Notes: generated by a model from the letters alone, not told the origin. Shown: positions 1-8,997, counted from the stretch's first letter. The stretch: 64,000 nucleotides of DNA from Paraburkholderia sp. BCC1886 (GCF_900996245.1 NZ_CAAJGK010000033.1:124001-188000), one strand, 5' to 3'. Translations and numbers: made by a program.

Positions 1-180
1 GAGTAGGAGTCTGCCATCGATGACGATCAATGCTTCGTTATAGCTATGCGTCTCTTCGATGGCCGGAGAACCGTCCATGCGCAGAACCTTGATGTTTGCC
101 GGCCCGACGTGCCCGACAATAGAAGATTTCCACGCAACTTCCTTATCGGCCGCGAGGGAATTGAAATCGATGAACGTCAT
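1..180 (-). CDS. Cupin-domain protein, cut by the window edge
   Basis: Reading the minus strand from the ATG at 180 gives 60 open codons that run off position 1. The protein starts MTFIDFNSLAADKE and later reads HSYNEALIVIDGRLLL, the acidic/hydrophobic pattern of a small cupin beta-barrel (the motif-1 region is usually H..xEE..VLxG). Only the N-terminal part is present, so metal ligands and function cannot be judged. It runs in the same direction as the SDR gene upstream, separated by about 210 bp that contain a decayed gene piece. The cupin call rests on this short pattern only. Confidence 0.5.
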   Translation of the reverse strand, partial: MTFIDFNSLAADKEVAWKSSIVGHVGPANIKVLRMDGSPAIEETHSYNEALIVIDGRLLL

Positions 181-300
181 ATAGGGAATCCGCCTAAAGA
201 TGCATTCTGCCCGGCGGAGTGTTCGAGCGCCCTATACATTAGCGCAAGCCATCGCCATTACGATTATGGGCAATGGCCTTGACTCTCAAGAAATACTGGC

Positions 301-372
301 TGGCCAGCGCATTGACCAGAATCCACGCGGTCCGAGAATTCACCGAACGGGCTTTGCCCGACTTGCCATCGC
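301..372 (-). pseudogene. Remnant of an isochorismatase-like gene
   Basis: About 70 bp are nearly the same as the stretch around 2513-2585 inside the isochorismatase-fold gene at 2450-3088, including the block attgaccagaatccacgcgg. On the minus strand it reads TAWILVNA, as in the intact gene. No start or complete frame is left. It is most simply the relic of a second copy or a partial duplication. Confidence 0.6.
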
Positions 373-390
373 CACCTTTAACCGCGATCT

Positions 391-1233
391 CTACTCTGTA
401 GAGTGAGAAAGCGATGACGAGAGTTCGCGATGGGCGTTAGCTTGGGCGAGTAGGGCATTTGCCTTGGATTCAAAGGTCTGCACCGCATCCGCGCCCGCGG
501 CGAAACGCACGGGCGGCTCGTGTTCGCCAGCCAGTTTCACGAGCGCGTCAGCGAGCTTCGCCGGGTCGCCGCCCTGTTTGCCATTCATGCTTTTCCAGTT
601 GGCGATGGTCTCGGTCGTGCGGGCCGCGTAATCATCGACAGAGAGTTCGCCGTAGATAGTCGACTCGTCGCCCAGCAGGTCCGTACGGAAGAATCCCGGT
701 TCGACCAACATCGTACGAATGCCAAAGGGTGCAATTTCCAGAGCAAGCGACTCCATCCAACCTTCAACGCCGAACTTCGCAGCGGCATACGCGCTGCAAA
801 AGACGCCTCCGGTGATCCCGGCTGTCGACGAAATCGTGATCAGCAAGCCCGAGCGGTTCTTGCGCATTGGCGGCAGTACCGCTCTCGTGACGTTCATCGG
901 ACCGAACAGGAGGGTTTCCAGCTGACTGCGTACCTGATCGGTACTCAGTTCCTCGAAGAAGCCACCATAGAAGTTGCCAGCGTTGTTCACGAGCACGTCG
1001 ATGTGGCCGAACCGCTCCGCTGTCGCGCTTACTGCGGCGAGGGCATCGGTCGGGATAGTCACATCGAGCTTCAGGACGAGGAGATTCTCGTGCTCGCCAA
1101 GCGCTTTCCTTACCTTGCCGATATCGCGGCCGGTTGCCACGACATCGTGGCCCGCTGCCAATGCCGCCCTGGCGATGTCCACGCCCATGCCGCGGCCGGC
1201 ACCAGTGATTAGCCACACTTTCTTGCTGTTCAT
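391..1233 (-). CDS. Short-chain dehydrogenase/reductase (SDR)
   Basis: A 280-residue classical-type SDR, presumed cytosolic and NAD(P)-dependent. The cofactor motif TGAGRGMG lies at residues 10-17, NNAG at 83-86, and the catalytic Tyr149 and Lys153 sit in YAAAK with Ser residues near 135. The C-terminal third is longer than in minimal SDRs, as in the group acting on lipophilic alcohols and ketones. It is divergent from an AraC-type regulator across about 200 bp, so that regulator may control it. The substrate cannot be predicted. Confidence 0.85.
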   Translation of the reverse strand: MNSKKVWLITGAGRGMGVDIARAALAAGHDVVATGRDIGKVRKALGEHENLLVLKLDVTIPTDALAAVSATAERFGHIDVLVNNAGNFYGGFFEELSTDQVRSQLETLLFGPMNVTRAVLPPMRKNRSGLLITISSTAGITGGVFCSAYAAAKFGVEGWMESLALEIAPFGIRTMLVEPGFFRTDLLGDESTIYGELSVDDYAARTTETIANWKSMNGKQGGDPAKLADALVKLAGEHEPPVRFAAGADAVQTFESKANALLAQANAHRELSSSLSHSTE

Positions 1234-1437
1234 TTGCGCATCCTTTGGGTATGTCGTGCCGCGATAGCTCAGACACGGAATCGGAATCAGGTGGCTTTAG
1301 TGTGGCGGGATTGCCGGAAAGGCGTTTGCCGAAACTGCCGTAGTTCTTGCCTAAACCGACGAGGCGCGTGAGGAAGCGCGCGAACCGATGACGGACGGGT
1401 TAAAGTGTTCCCGCCGCTTTCGAGGGAGAAAAATCGT

Positions 1438-2355
1438 ATGAATCGCCGTGTTTCGAGTCCGGCAGAGGTGCGCGGCGCTCCGATGGACGGGCTTGCACAA
1501 GCCATTGCGCGGTTTGCACAGTCTGACGGCGACTACGCGACAGCGATTCCGGGGCTGTCGCTGCATCGTCGGAAAGGGCCGACCGAGCCTTTGCACTGTA
1601 TCTTCAGACTGGGACTCGGCGTGGTCGCGCAAGGCCATAAACAGGCGCTGGTTGGAAAAGAGGTGGTGAACTACGGTCCGGGCCAATCGATGCTGACGAG
1701 TATCGATCTACCGGTAATTTCGCACGTCACCCGCGCGAGCGCCGAAACGCCGATGCTCGGCCTGATGCTGACGCTGGACAGTCGTGACATAGTGAAAACT
1801 GCTGCGGAGATGCAGTTGCAGGCGTCGTCCCGATTGCCTTCGTTCGCGCCTGTCACGGTTGAAACACTCGACGACGCATTGCTTGGCGCCATGGTTCGCC
1901 TGATTGGATTACTCGATCAACCTGACCTCGCGCCGCACTTGGCGCCACTCCTGAAGCAGGAAATCCTCGTGCGGCTCCTCGCCGGCGCTCACCGTGTCCA
2001 GCTACTGCATCTTGCAGCCAATGGCTCGCTGAGCCAGCACATTGCCAGGGCCGTTACCTGGCTTAGGCAGAATTATTCGGCCCACTTCCAGGTCGACGAA
2101 TTAGCCGGGCATGCGCATATGAGTCCTTCGACGTTCAGACAGCACTTTCGCAGCATCACAGGCACTAGCCCTTTGCAATATCAGAAGCAACTGCGGCTTC
2201 AGGAAGCCCGGCAACTTATGCTTAGCCTCGGCATCGATGCCGGGAGTGCTGCGGTTCAGGTCGGATATGAAAGCGCGTCGCAGTTCAGTCGCGAGTACAG
2301 CCGTCTGTTCGGAGCGCCCCCGCAACAGGATGTAAGACGCCTTCGTTTAGCGTGA
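1438..2355 (+). CDS. AraC-family transcriptional regulator
   Basis: A 305-residue regulator. The N-terminal two-thirds match the AraC_N-type cupin sensor found in regulators paired with oxidoreductases (GLSLHRRKGPTEPLHCIFR and following). The C-terminal 100 residues are the double helix-turn-helix: DELAGHAHMSPSTFRQHFR then AAVQVGYESASQFSREYSR. The ATG at 1438 is preferred over an in-frame upstream start at 1405; MDGLAQ at 1483 is another possibility. Gene order suggests it controls the divergent SDR gene; its inducer is unknown. Confidence 0.88.
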   Translation: MNRRVSSPAEVRGAPMDGLAQAIARFAQSDGDYATAIPGLSLHRRKGPTEPLHCIFRLGLGVVAQGHKQALVGKEVVNYGPGQSMLTSIDLPVISHVTRASAETPMLGLMLTLDSRDIVKTAAEMQLQASSRLPSFAPVTVETLDDALLGAMVRLIGLLDQPDLAPHLAPLLKQEILVRLLAGAHRVQLLHLAANGSLSQHIARAVTWLRQNYSAHFQVDELAGHAHMSPSTFRQHFRSITGTSPLQYQKQLRLQEARQLMLSLGIDAGSAAVQVGYESASQFSREYSRLFGAPPQQDVRRLRLA

Positions 2356-2449
2356 TGCGCAAGTGGCGAAGGGCTGGAAACGTCGGCTACGGACCAACCC
2401 GGTTGGCCGCGCCGTATCGCACCGACAGACATTCCAGACGAACAATCGC

Positions 2450-3088
2450 CTACTGAGAAAACGTGATCATGCTGGAGCGGGTCAGCGTCACGTTTTTGCT
2501 CACGCCAGCCGGCGCATTGACCAGAATCCACGCGGTCGAGAGCTCACCGAACGGGTCCTTGCTCGACATGCCATCGGTCGGGACCACCACCTTGAAGCCG
2601 CGCACGGCCGCTTCGCTTGCGGTGTACAACACGGCGCCGTGTGCCATCGTGCCGGTAACGATGACGGTCTGGATACCCTTCTTCTTCAGAGCCGCTTCGA
2701 GATCGGTATTCAGGAACTTGTCCACGCCGGATTGCACGACCGTCTCGCCGCCATTGGCCGCGATTACTGGCGGCACTGCCGCCAGTGTGCCCGTGCTGGT
2801 CAGGCTATAGACGATCATCAGGTTCGCCCCGCGCGACTTGCTCAACAGATTGGCGACATAAGGCAGTGAGGCTGCGCAGGTCGGGCGCTCCTCTGTATTG
2901 CAGGTACTGGTGTCGAAATCGAGCAGCAACAGCGCGGTATGAGCGGGATCGGTAACGGTGAACGTCTTCAATTCCGGGGCCAGAGGCATCGCGACTGATT
3001 GCCAGGACGCGATGGTGTCGGCTTGCGCCGTACCGCAGGCGGCTGAAGCAAGCAACATTGCGCACAGTGTCCGTCGAACGTTTTGCAT
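2450..3088 (-). CDS. Secreted isochorismatase-fold protein lacking the catalytic cysteine
   Basis: A 212-residue protein. The start at 3088 follows a GGAGAG ribosome site and gives a Sec signal peptide ending in CGTAQA, so it should be periplasmic. The cysteine-hydrolase fold is visible: LLLLDFDTSTC with the conserved Asp near residue 65, then VTGTMAHGAVLYTASEAA. The position that normally holds the nucleophile (GxxxxxCV) is Ala152 here, so ordinary amide or isochorismate hydrolysis looks unlikely. An upstream in-frame start at 3148 is judged spurious because it would bury the signal peptide. A fragment of a related gene lies at 301-372. Confidence 0.8.
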   Translation of the reverse strand: MQNVRRTLCAMLLASAACGTAQADTIASWQSVAMPLAPELKTFTVTDPAHTALLLLDFDTSTCNTEERPTCAASLPYVANLLSKSRGANLMIVYSLTSTGTLAAVPPVIAANGGETVVQSGVDKFLNTDLEAALKKKGIQTVIVTGTMAHGAVLYTASEAAVRGFKVVVPTDGMSSKDPFGELSTAWILVNAPAGVSKNVTLTRSSMITFSQ

Positions 3089-3286
3089 AAACTCTCCGAT
3101 ATAACCTGCATGATCAGGGGCACTCACGGCACGGCGGGTTGAACGCACGCGAGGTTCATGCCGTCATGGCAGGCCATTCTATCGATCGAACCATTCAGAA
3201 GAGAGCTGCCACAAATTATTTTTAGAAATCTGTCGATTCTTAGCCATCAGCTTCGTCGTCAGTGTATTCCCACTCAAGGAGGTCCC

Positions 3287-3658
3287 ATGAAATACCTCGG
3301 CTTAGCCTATTTCACACCTGAAAAATTCGCCGCGATGGCGCCAGACGACGTCAAGGCATTGGTGAGCCAATGCCCTGCGTTAGACGAGAAGATGCAGGCT
3401 ACCGGCAAGGTTCTGGTGTCCGCGTCACTTGGGGATCTGGACAGCTGGACGACGCTACGCCCAGACAATGGCAAGACGCAGGTGACCGATGGTCCATACA
3501 CCGAGTCGAAAGAAGTGGTGGGCGGCCTGTTCGTCATCGAGGCGGATAGCCGGGACGAGGCGTTGCGCATCGCGTCCATGCACCCTGCCGCCACGCTGGG
3601 CGAAGCAGGTGGATGGGCCGTCGAACTCATCCCTCTGGATTTCTACCTGGGACGATGA
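3287..3658 (+). CDS. YciI/DGPF-domain protein
   Basis: A 123-residue single-domain protein of the YCII-related dimeric alpha/beta-barrel family. The family signature is seen as DGPYTESKEVVGGLFVIEA followed by DEALRIASMHPA. The start is set by a strong AAGGAGG site just before the ATG at 3287; the open frame extends further upstream without support. Many homologues sit beside an ECF sigma factor; none is present here. The biochemical role of the family is poorly defined. Confidence 0.85.
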   Translation: MKYLGLAYFTPEKFAAMAPDDVKALVSQCPALDEKMQATGKVLVSASLGDLDSWTTLRPDNGKTQVTDGPYTESKEVVGGLFVIEADSRDEALRIASMHPAATLGEAGGWAVELIPLDFYLGR

Positions 3659-3819
3659 GGGTGTGGCACTAGGCTCAACGATGAGTTGGCGCTTCACTGT
3701 CGGCAAACACAACGAATGCCTCATACAAGAACGATGTAAGGCACGGGAAAGGATCGTGCCTTGATGATTCCCGATTTTGCCGACCGGCTTCAATCCAGCA
3801 TGCCAGGTCGACGCAGGTA

Positions 3820-4212
3820 TCAGCCGAAGGCGGGCGCGGAGGGTTCGTCGATGTCAAGAAGCCTGTCTTCAAAGGCGAGTTCGGCCGAACTTTCGTCGCC
3901 TGGCGGCCCCTGACGGTCGCGGTCCTGCAATCGCTCGCGGACCAGCTTGCAAAGCCGCTCCCGCACGATGATGCGTTGCGCGGTATCCATCTGCGCATAT
4001 CGCTCGAACTGGGCCTCCGATAATGTAATGGTGAGCGTATATCGGGAGTCCAGTGTCGTATCGCCTTGCGACTTGATCACCCACGACGTTTGAACGAAGA
4101 GAGTTTTTCCATCGTCATAGCTGCTGATTGCTGGCGCTTTGGGCGAATCGAAGATCCCTGCCAGTGCCACTTCAATTTCTTCCACCCGTTGTTCGCGGTT
4201 GATTTCATGCAT
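3820..4212 (-). CDS. Conserved hypothetical protein, DUF3022-like
   Basis: A 130-residue acidic, soluble protein without signal peptide or membrane segment. It starts MHEINREQRVEEIEVALAG and has a beta-rich middle (TLFVQTSWVIKSQGDTTLDS), then a helical segment rich in Arg and Leu. This layout recalls the DUF3022 proteins common in Burkholderia, but that assignment is from memory. A purine-rich segment (ggaagga on the minus strand) precedes the start. It is monocistronic and divergent from the lipoprotein gene. No function can be stated. Confidence 0.6.
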   Translation of the reverse strand: MHEINREQRVEEIEVALAGIFDSPKAPAISSYDDGKTLFVQTSWVIKSQGDTTLDSRYTLTITLSEAQFERYAQMDTAQRIIVRERLCKLVRERLQDRDRQGPPGDESSAELAFEDRLLDIDEPSAPAFG

Positions 4213-4362
4213 TGCAATCGCTCCTTCCGGTCAATACCGGTATTGATTGATAACCCGTCCAGGCGAGTCAGCAAGAATTGTGTCCGCTCCGAACCGAGGC
4301 ATGACGGTTGCTGCTTTGTTGAATCGATCGCGCGCCGCGCGGAGTATCGGGAGCAGTGACAA

Positions 4363-4566
4363 ATGAATCCTCGAACCAACCTTCTGTGTCTCGCCGCGGG
4401 CGCCTTTGCAATCATGTTCGCCGTTTCAGGCTGCGGCCCCTCGGGCTCCGCAGGTGGCGGCCAGGGCAATAACGATTTAGCAGCAAGCGCCGCCAGCCAA
4501 GGGGGTTCAGCCGTGTCGGCCCCTGCAACCGGGGCGAGCGATAGCCCTGCCGGTGCCAGCCAATAG
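4363..4566 (+). CDS. Small lipoprotein
   Basis: A 67-residue protein with a classic lipoprotein signal: a short basic start (MNPRTN), a hydrophobic stretch, and the lipobox VSGC with Cys near residue 24. The rest is a low-complexity Gly/Ala/Ser-rich tail with no recognisable domain. Its stop codon lies close to, or overlaps, possible starts of the BrkB-like gene, so the two may be co-transcribed. It is probably membrane-anchored; function unknown. Confidence 0.6.
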   Translation: MNPRTNLLCLAAGAFAIMFAVSGCGPSGSAGGGQGNNDLAASAASQGGSAVSAPATGASDSPAGASQ

Positions 4567-4589
4567 TGGGTCGGCGGCAGAGGTTTTCG

Positions 4590-5546
4590 GTGACGACATC
4601 GACGAAAATGCGGCCGGACGACGAGCCTGCAACGGGTATCCCCGAACTGGCTTCGGGGAAGCCGCGATTCCGGCGCGGATTCTTACAGGCCGCGCGCGGC
4701 GCGGCCTCCGGATTTCTGACGGATCGTTGCGCGACACTCAGTGCGAGCGTTGCCTTCTATTCCGCCTTTTCTCTTGCGCCGACATTGCTGATTGTTCTTG
4801 CGGTCGCGGGTTGGTTTTTTGGAACCGAGGCCGCCAAGGGACGACTGTTTGGCCAGATCAAAGACATCACCGGCCCGGAAGCGGCCGCGGCAATGCAGGA
4901 CATCGTGCAGCATGCGCATCACGCAGGCGGTAGCGGCATCGCGACCGCACTGTCGATCGTCCTGCTGTTCGTCGGCGCGTCGGCGACTTTTGCTTCGTTG
5001 AGTAGCGCGCTGGATATTATTTTCAAGGTTGGAACGCGAAAGGGAATTTCCGGCATCGCGTTGCTTCTGCGTGCGAGACTCGTTTCTTTCGGGCTGGTCA
5101 CGGGATTCGGATTTCTGCTCGTCGTCTCTCTCATGCTCGATGCGGCCATTCAAACAGTCGGACGTGCTGTGCTCGGTAGCGTCACGCTGACCATCCTCGC
5201 AGAACTCGCGCAGTCGATTTTTGGGCTGGTTGTAATGACAGCCGGTTTCGGCGCTCTCATCAAATGGTTACCTGACGTTCATGTCCATTTTCGATCTGCA
5301 CTGATTGGCGGTGTTGTGTCGGCCGTGCTCTTTTCAACAGGCCGACATCTGTTCGGACTGTATCTCGCCCATGCGGGGGCGGCCGGCTCTTTTGGCGCGG
5401 CAGGGTCGCTCGCCATGCTGATGATGTGGCTTTACTTTTCGGCCGCGGTATTTTTGTTTGGCGCAGAGGTGTCGGGCTTTCTTGAGACGTCCGCTGAGAC
5501 TGATCGATCTGATTCGCGCAACGTGACGTCTCCATCCGGCCAGTAA
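4590..5546 (+). CDS. YihY/BrkB family integral membrane protein
   Basis: About 318 residues with six hydrophobic segments, starting in the family-typical SASVAFYSAFSLAPTLLIVL and containing FGAAGSLAMLMMWLYFSA near the C-terminus. This family was once called ribonuclease BN by mistake; members are inner-membrane proteins of uncertain transport function. The GTG at 4590 is preferred because an AGAGG lies six bases upstream; ATG 4608 is the alternative. It probably forms a unit with the small lipoprotein gene just upstream. Confidence 0.85.
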   Translation: MTTSTKMRPDDEPATGIPELASGKPRFRRGFLQAARGAASGFLTDRCATLSASVAFYSAFSLAPTLLIVLAVAGWFFGTEAAKGRLFGQIKDITGPEAAAAMQDIVQHAHHAGGSGIATALSIVLLFVGASATFASLSSALDIIFKVGTRKGISGIALLLRARLVSFGLVTGFGFLLVVSLMLDAAIQTVGRAVLGSVTLTILAELAQSIFGLVVMTAGFGALIKWLPDVHVHFRSALIGGVVSAVLFSTGRHLFGLYLAHAGAAGSFGAAGSLAMLMMWLYFSAAVFLFGAEVSGFLETSAETDRSDSRNVTSPSGQ

Positions 5547-5987
5547 ATGAAGTCGCGTCATTCACGGGGACATCCGCCGGGAAGATCGTCTGGGTTCCAA
5601 TCCCAAGCATGACCGCGGTCACATTGAGTCGCGCCGGTCGACGAATGACGCAGTTTTATTGTTAAAGATATCGACATTGAAGTACTTTCGTTCTATCAAC
5701 TGAAAGTCCGGTCATTCAACTGGCCGGCGAGCGCTTGGCTCGCGTCACGCCCAAACAAAACTGGTATTTCCTGTTCAATCCTCCACAGAAAACTTTCCGC
5801 CCATTCTGGCCGTGAACCGGGGCGAAGGCCTGCAAAGCGGCGCGGCGTCCCCGCTCACGCTTCCCGCGAAAATAAAGCGTTACAAAACGGACGATCACGT
5901 AGTCTGCCCGTAACCAGGCGAGGTGCCAGCGCTGCTATCGTCGACGGGTCGATTCCGCCTACCGTCGAGCACGATCTGGAGAAGCCC
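5547..5987. other. Gap without recognised gene
   Basis: About 440 bp between the BrkB-like gene and a possible small ORF. No frame on either strand has recognisable protein character, and I see no clear terminator or RNA gene. Confidence 0.4.
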
Positions 5988-6113
5988 ATGCTTGAATTTC
6001 TGTCACCTGCCGTGTTTGCAGCGGTTGTGCGAGTCAGTTCGTCGTCGATCTATTCCTCACGTCTGGCCACGGCGTCGCAGCTTGCCTGGCGTGCCGCTCT
6101 GACGGGACAGTAA
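5988..6113 (+). CDS. Possible 41-residue small protein
   Basis: A short frame beginning MLEFLSPAVFAAVVRVSSSS and ending LTGQ, with GGAGAAG six to seven bases before the ATG. The N-terminal half is hydrophobic enough to associate with the membrane. No family is recognised. The well-placed ribosome site is the main support. Confidence 0.3.
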   Translation: MLEFLSPAVFAAVVRVSSSSIYSSRLATASQLAWRAALTGQ

Positions 6114-6172
6114 AAGAGAGCACACCGCCGCGGCGATCTCACACCTGAATAGCGTGCGTGAGGGATCGCCCC

Positions 6173-6349
6173 ATGTCTGACGCAGGGCCCTTTCTGCTGA
6201 AGTCGATCACTTGTCTCTCGGAGAATGCGGGGCTCTCGTTCTCGCTGCCTGCCGAACAGATTCCGTATCTCCTGCAAGCACTGGACGGCGTCGCGACGGC
6301 CGGCCCGGCCCGCACGCAAACGCATGCGGCCGATATTACGTTGCAGTAA
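6173..6349 (+). CDS. Possible 58-residue small protein
   Basis: A short frame starting MSDAGPFLLKSITCLSEN and containing LPAEQIPYLLQALDGVA. The composition is protein-like (amphipathic helix), with a weak GAGG upstream. It lies just before the lptD-type gene. No family is recognised and it may be spurious. Confidence 0.3.
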   Translation: MSDAGPFLLKSITCLSENAGLSFSLPAEQIPYLLQALDGVATAGPARTQTHAADITLQ

Positions 6350-6464
6350 CCCCGCGCACGCGATACGCCCCACAGCGAACGTACCTGTCCTGCTACTTTG
6401 CACTCCGCAGCGTAAATTTACTTTTTTTCGAGCCGGGCCTGATTTGATACTACGCAGTCTGGTT

Positions 6465-8783
6465 GTGCGCCTTCGTTTGAAGCCGGTCGTCTGGTTCGTG
6501 CTGTGTGCGTCGGGAGGCATGGCGCTTCCCAGCCATGCGCAACTGAGCGGCAACGCAGCGCTTCCCGAGGCGATGGACGGTATATGGGGACTGCGGCTGG
6601 CGCCGCAAATAAGCGAAACGCCCGTGCCGGCAGGCAGTTCGCCTGCGACCGCAGCGCTAGCCGAATCGCTCACCGCCACCACGGACACGGACGTTTCACT
6701 CAAGGGCAATGCGCAGTTACGTCGCTATGCTGCGAGCGTGGCGGGCGACGCCTTGCACTACGACGTAGACAGCGACAAGGCCGATGCCTATGGCCACGTG
6801 CGCATCGTCGATAACGGCGATGTGTTCGTCGGTCCGGACGCACACCTTTACGTCGGCGCAAACGAAGGTTACATCAATGTTCCGAGGTACCGGTTTCATC
6901 TGACCGGGGGATGGGGCAGCGCAGAGCGCGCCGACCTGCTCGACAAGGAGCGTACTGTCGTGCATCAGGGGACCTACAGCACCTGTAATTGCGAAGGCTC
7001 GCCCGGCTGGTATATCAAGGCCTCCGAATTCGACCTGGACACGGGCAAGGACGAGGGAATCGCCCATAACGGTGTGCTGTTTTTTCAGGGGGTGCCACTC
7101 CTGGCAAGTCCGTGGCTCTCGTTTCCGCTGTCGAACGAACGCCGCAGCGGCTTCCTGCCACCGACTTTCTCGGTGAGTTCCACGAACGGCGTCGATATTG
7201 CCGCGCCGTATTACTTCAACCTCGCGCCCAACTACGACCTCACCGTGACGCCGCGCATCATGTCGAATCGCGGTGAAATGCTGAGCTTCGATTACCGCTA
7301 TCTTCAGCCCAAAGATGCGGGGACCATCTCGGCGGCATGGCTGCCGCACGACGATATCACCCATACCGACCGTTATTCGATTGCGTTGAACCAGACGTGG
7401 AATCTCGGCGCGGGCTTCGGCGCTTACGTCAACTACAACCGGGTTTCTGACTCGGCGGTCGTGACCGATCTGGCGTCGGGCATTGCATTCCCGACCGGCT
7501 CAACCACTCTCTACCAGCAGGAAGCGGGTTTGACCTATTCGAACGGACCGTGGACGGTGCTTGCACGCGAGCAGCGCTGGCAGTCTTTCGAGAGCGACGA
7601 CACCTATAATCGCGAGCCGCAGGTCAATGTTCGTTACGCCCGCTACGACGTGGGCGGCTTCGACTTCGGCGCCGAAGCGGATGCCACCCGTTTTTCCATT
7701 TCTTCGTCGGATCTGACGCAGGGTAGCCGCTTTGTTTTCAATCCTTATGTTGCTTATCCGATCGAGCGACCGGGCTGGTTCATCACGCCAAAGCTCGCCT
7801 GGCACTTTGCCGCCTATGACCTGACTTCGATCGGCACCGACGTGCCGGCCGGGGAGCCCAAGACGTTCAGCGTAAACGTGCCGACCTTCAGCCTCGATTC
7901 AGGCATGCGCTTCGAGCGCAGCGTGAAGCTGTTCGGTCAGGACTACATCCAGACGCTCGAACCTCGCCTGTTCTACGTGTACACGCCGTACCGTAACCAG
8001 GCGTACGCGCCGCTATTCGATACCGCCACGGCGGATTTCGGCCTGCCTGAACTGTTCATGCCCAACAGTTTCGTCGGCAACGACCGGGTGTCGGATGCGA
8101 GCCGGCTCACGGCGGCGCTGACGACCCGGTTCATCGACCCCGGCAGTGGCGACGAGCGAGCCCGCCTGGTACTCGCGCAGCAGTACGATTTCGTCACACC
8201 GCACGTGACGCTCGGCGTGGACGATCCGCTCAGCACCGTCGCGCGAACCGACGTGATCCTCGGCGCGTCGTACAAGCTGGCGACGGATTTTTCGGCTGAA
8301 CAGGCGGTGGAATACAACGAGGCCAACGATTATCTGTCACATGCGGAAGCCGGTTTCGGCTGGGCGCCCGGCAAGCAACAGGTGTTGAACGTAGCGTATC
8401 GCTACACGCGCTCGAATAGCACACTCGATTACGAGCCGGTCAATCAGTTCATCGTTTCCGAGCAGTGGCCTTTGGGGCACAACATCGTGAGCGTTGCGCG
8501 GGTGAACTACGACATGGGCGTGCATCGTTTGATCGCCGGCTTGCTGGGCCTGCAGTACGACGCGGATTGCTGGTCGCTCGGAGTGGCCTTCGAGAAGTAC
8601 ACGAATGCCACGAGTTCGACCACCTCCCCGAGCACGGGCACGAGAGTGCTGATGCAACTCCAGCTGAAGGGTTTTTCGCAAGTGGACAACGGACTGCTCA
8701 ATCAGTTTCGCGCGAGCGTGCCGGGTTATACGCCCGAGGCGTCCCCGGCCGCGCCAGTTTCGCGGTTCAGCGACTTGCCGTGA
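6465..8783 (+). CDS. lptD: LPS-assembly outer-membrane protein LptD paralogue
   Basis: About 770 residues. LptD is the outer-membrane beta-barrel that inserts lipopolysaccharide with LptE. A signal peptide ends in LPSHAQ, followed by the OstA-like periplasmic domain (SLKGNAQLRRYAASVAGD ... GHVRIVDNGDVFVG) and a long barrel rich in alternating aromatic strands (FDYRYLQPKDAGTISAAWLP, YDFVTPHVTLGVDDPLS). Cysteines occur at STCNCEG and as a single Cys in YDADCWSLG, where E. coli LptD has a Cys pair; the N-terminal Cys is absent. Start is uncertain: GTG 6465 gives the best signal peptide, TTG 6444 is possible. surA and pdxA, the usual downstream neighbours, are missing, so this is probably a second copy. 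Confidence 0.85.
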   Translation: MRLRLKPVVWFVLCASGGMALPSHAQLSGNAALPEAMDGIWGLRLAPQISETPVPAGSSPATAALAESLTATTDTDVSLKGNAQLRRYAASVAGDALHYDVDSDKADAYGHVRIVDNGDVFVGPDAHLYVGANEGYINVPRYRFHLTGGWGSAERADLLDKERTVVHQGTYSTCNCEGSPGWYIKASEFDLDTGKDEGIAHNGVLFFQGVPLLASPWLSFPLSNERRSGFLPPTFSVSSTNGVDIAAPYYFNLAPNYDLTVTPRIMSNRGEMLSFDYRYLQPKDAGTISAAWLPHDDITHTDRYSIALNQTWNLGAGFGAYVNYNRVSDSAVVTDLASGIAFPTGSTTLYQQEAGLTYSNGPWTVLAREQRWQSFESDDTYNREPQVNVRYARYDVGGFDFGAEADATRFSISSSDLTQGSRFVFNPYVAYPIERPGWFITPKLAWHFAAYDLTSIGTDVPAGEPKTFSVNVPTFSLDSGMRFERSVKLFGQDYIQTLEPRLFYVYTPYRNQAYAPLFDTATADFGLPELFMPNSFVGNDRVSDASRLTAALTTRFIDPGSGDERARLVLAQQYDFVTPHVTLGVDDPLSTVARTDVILGASYKLATDFSAEQAVEYNEANDYLSHAEAGFGWAPGKQQVLNVAYRYTRSNSTLDYEPVNQFIVSEQWPLGHNIVSVARVNYDMGVHRLIAGLLGLQYDADCWSLGVAFEKYTNATSSTTSPSTGTRVLMQLQLKGFSQVDNGLLNQFRASVPGYTPEASPAAPVSRFSDLP

Positions 8784-8942
8784 GAAGCAGATGATGGCGG
8801 AGGCACTGCAACCAAAAAAGCACGCGTGCCGGTTCTGATTGGTTTCCTACCTGACTTAGCAGGAAGCTGTGCATTCATTTTATCGTCGCGTTCAAGCGCC
8901 GTGAACAGCCGACCAACCTGAACGCAGCGGGCGCTCGTTCAA

Positions 8943-8983
8943 AATTTTTCTATGTTCACGAATCATGTACACTAGAAAAAATT
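8943..8983. promoter_or_regulatory. 41-bp dyad upstream of the AbiE pair
   Basis: Two nested inverted repeats share one centre. The inner one, TGTTCACGAATCATGTACA at 8953-8971, pairs 7 of 9 positions. The outer arms are AATTTTTCTA at 8943-8952 and TAGAAAAAATT at 8973-8983, with a one-base bulge. It ends 14 bases before the ATG of the AbiEi gene. AbiEi antitoxins are known to repress their own operon by binding inverted repeats, so this is the likely operator. Confidence 0.6.
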
Positions 8984-8997
8984 GAACGGAGTGATGA

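Noticed and set aside
6225..6464. N-terminal extension of the LptD-type protein
   Set aside because: It would place Arg-rich sequence before a perfect signal peptide.
8800..8880. GCACGCGTGC stem after lptD as a terminator
   Set aside because: Stem is short and no T-tract follows.
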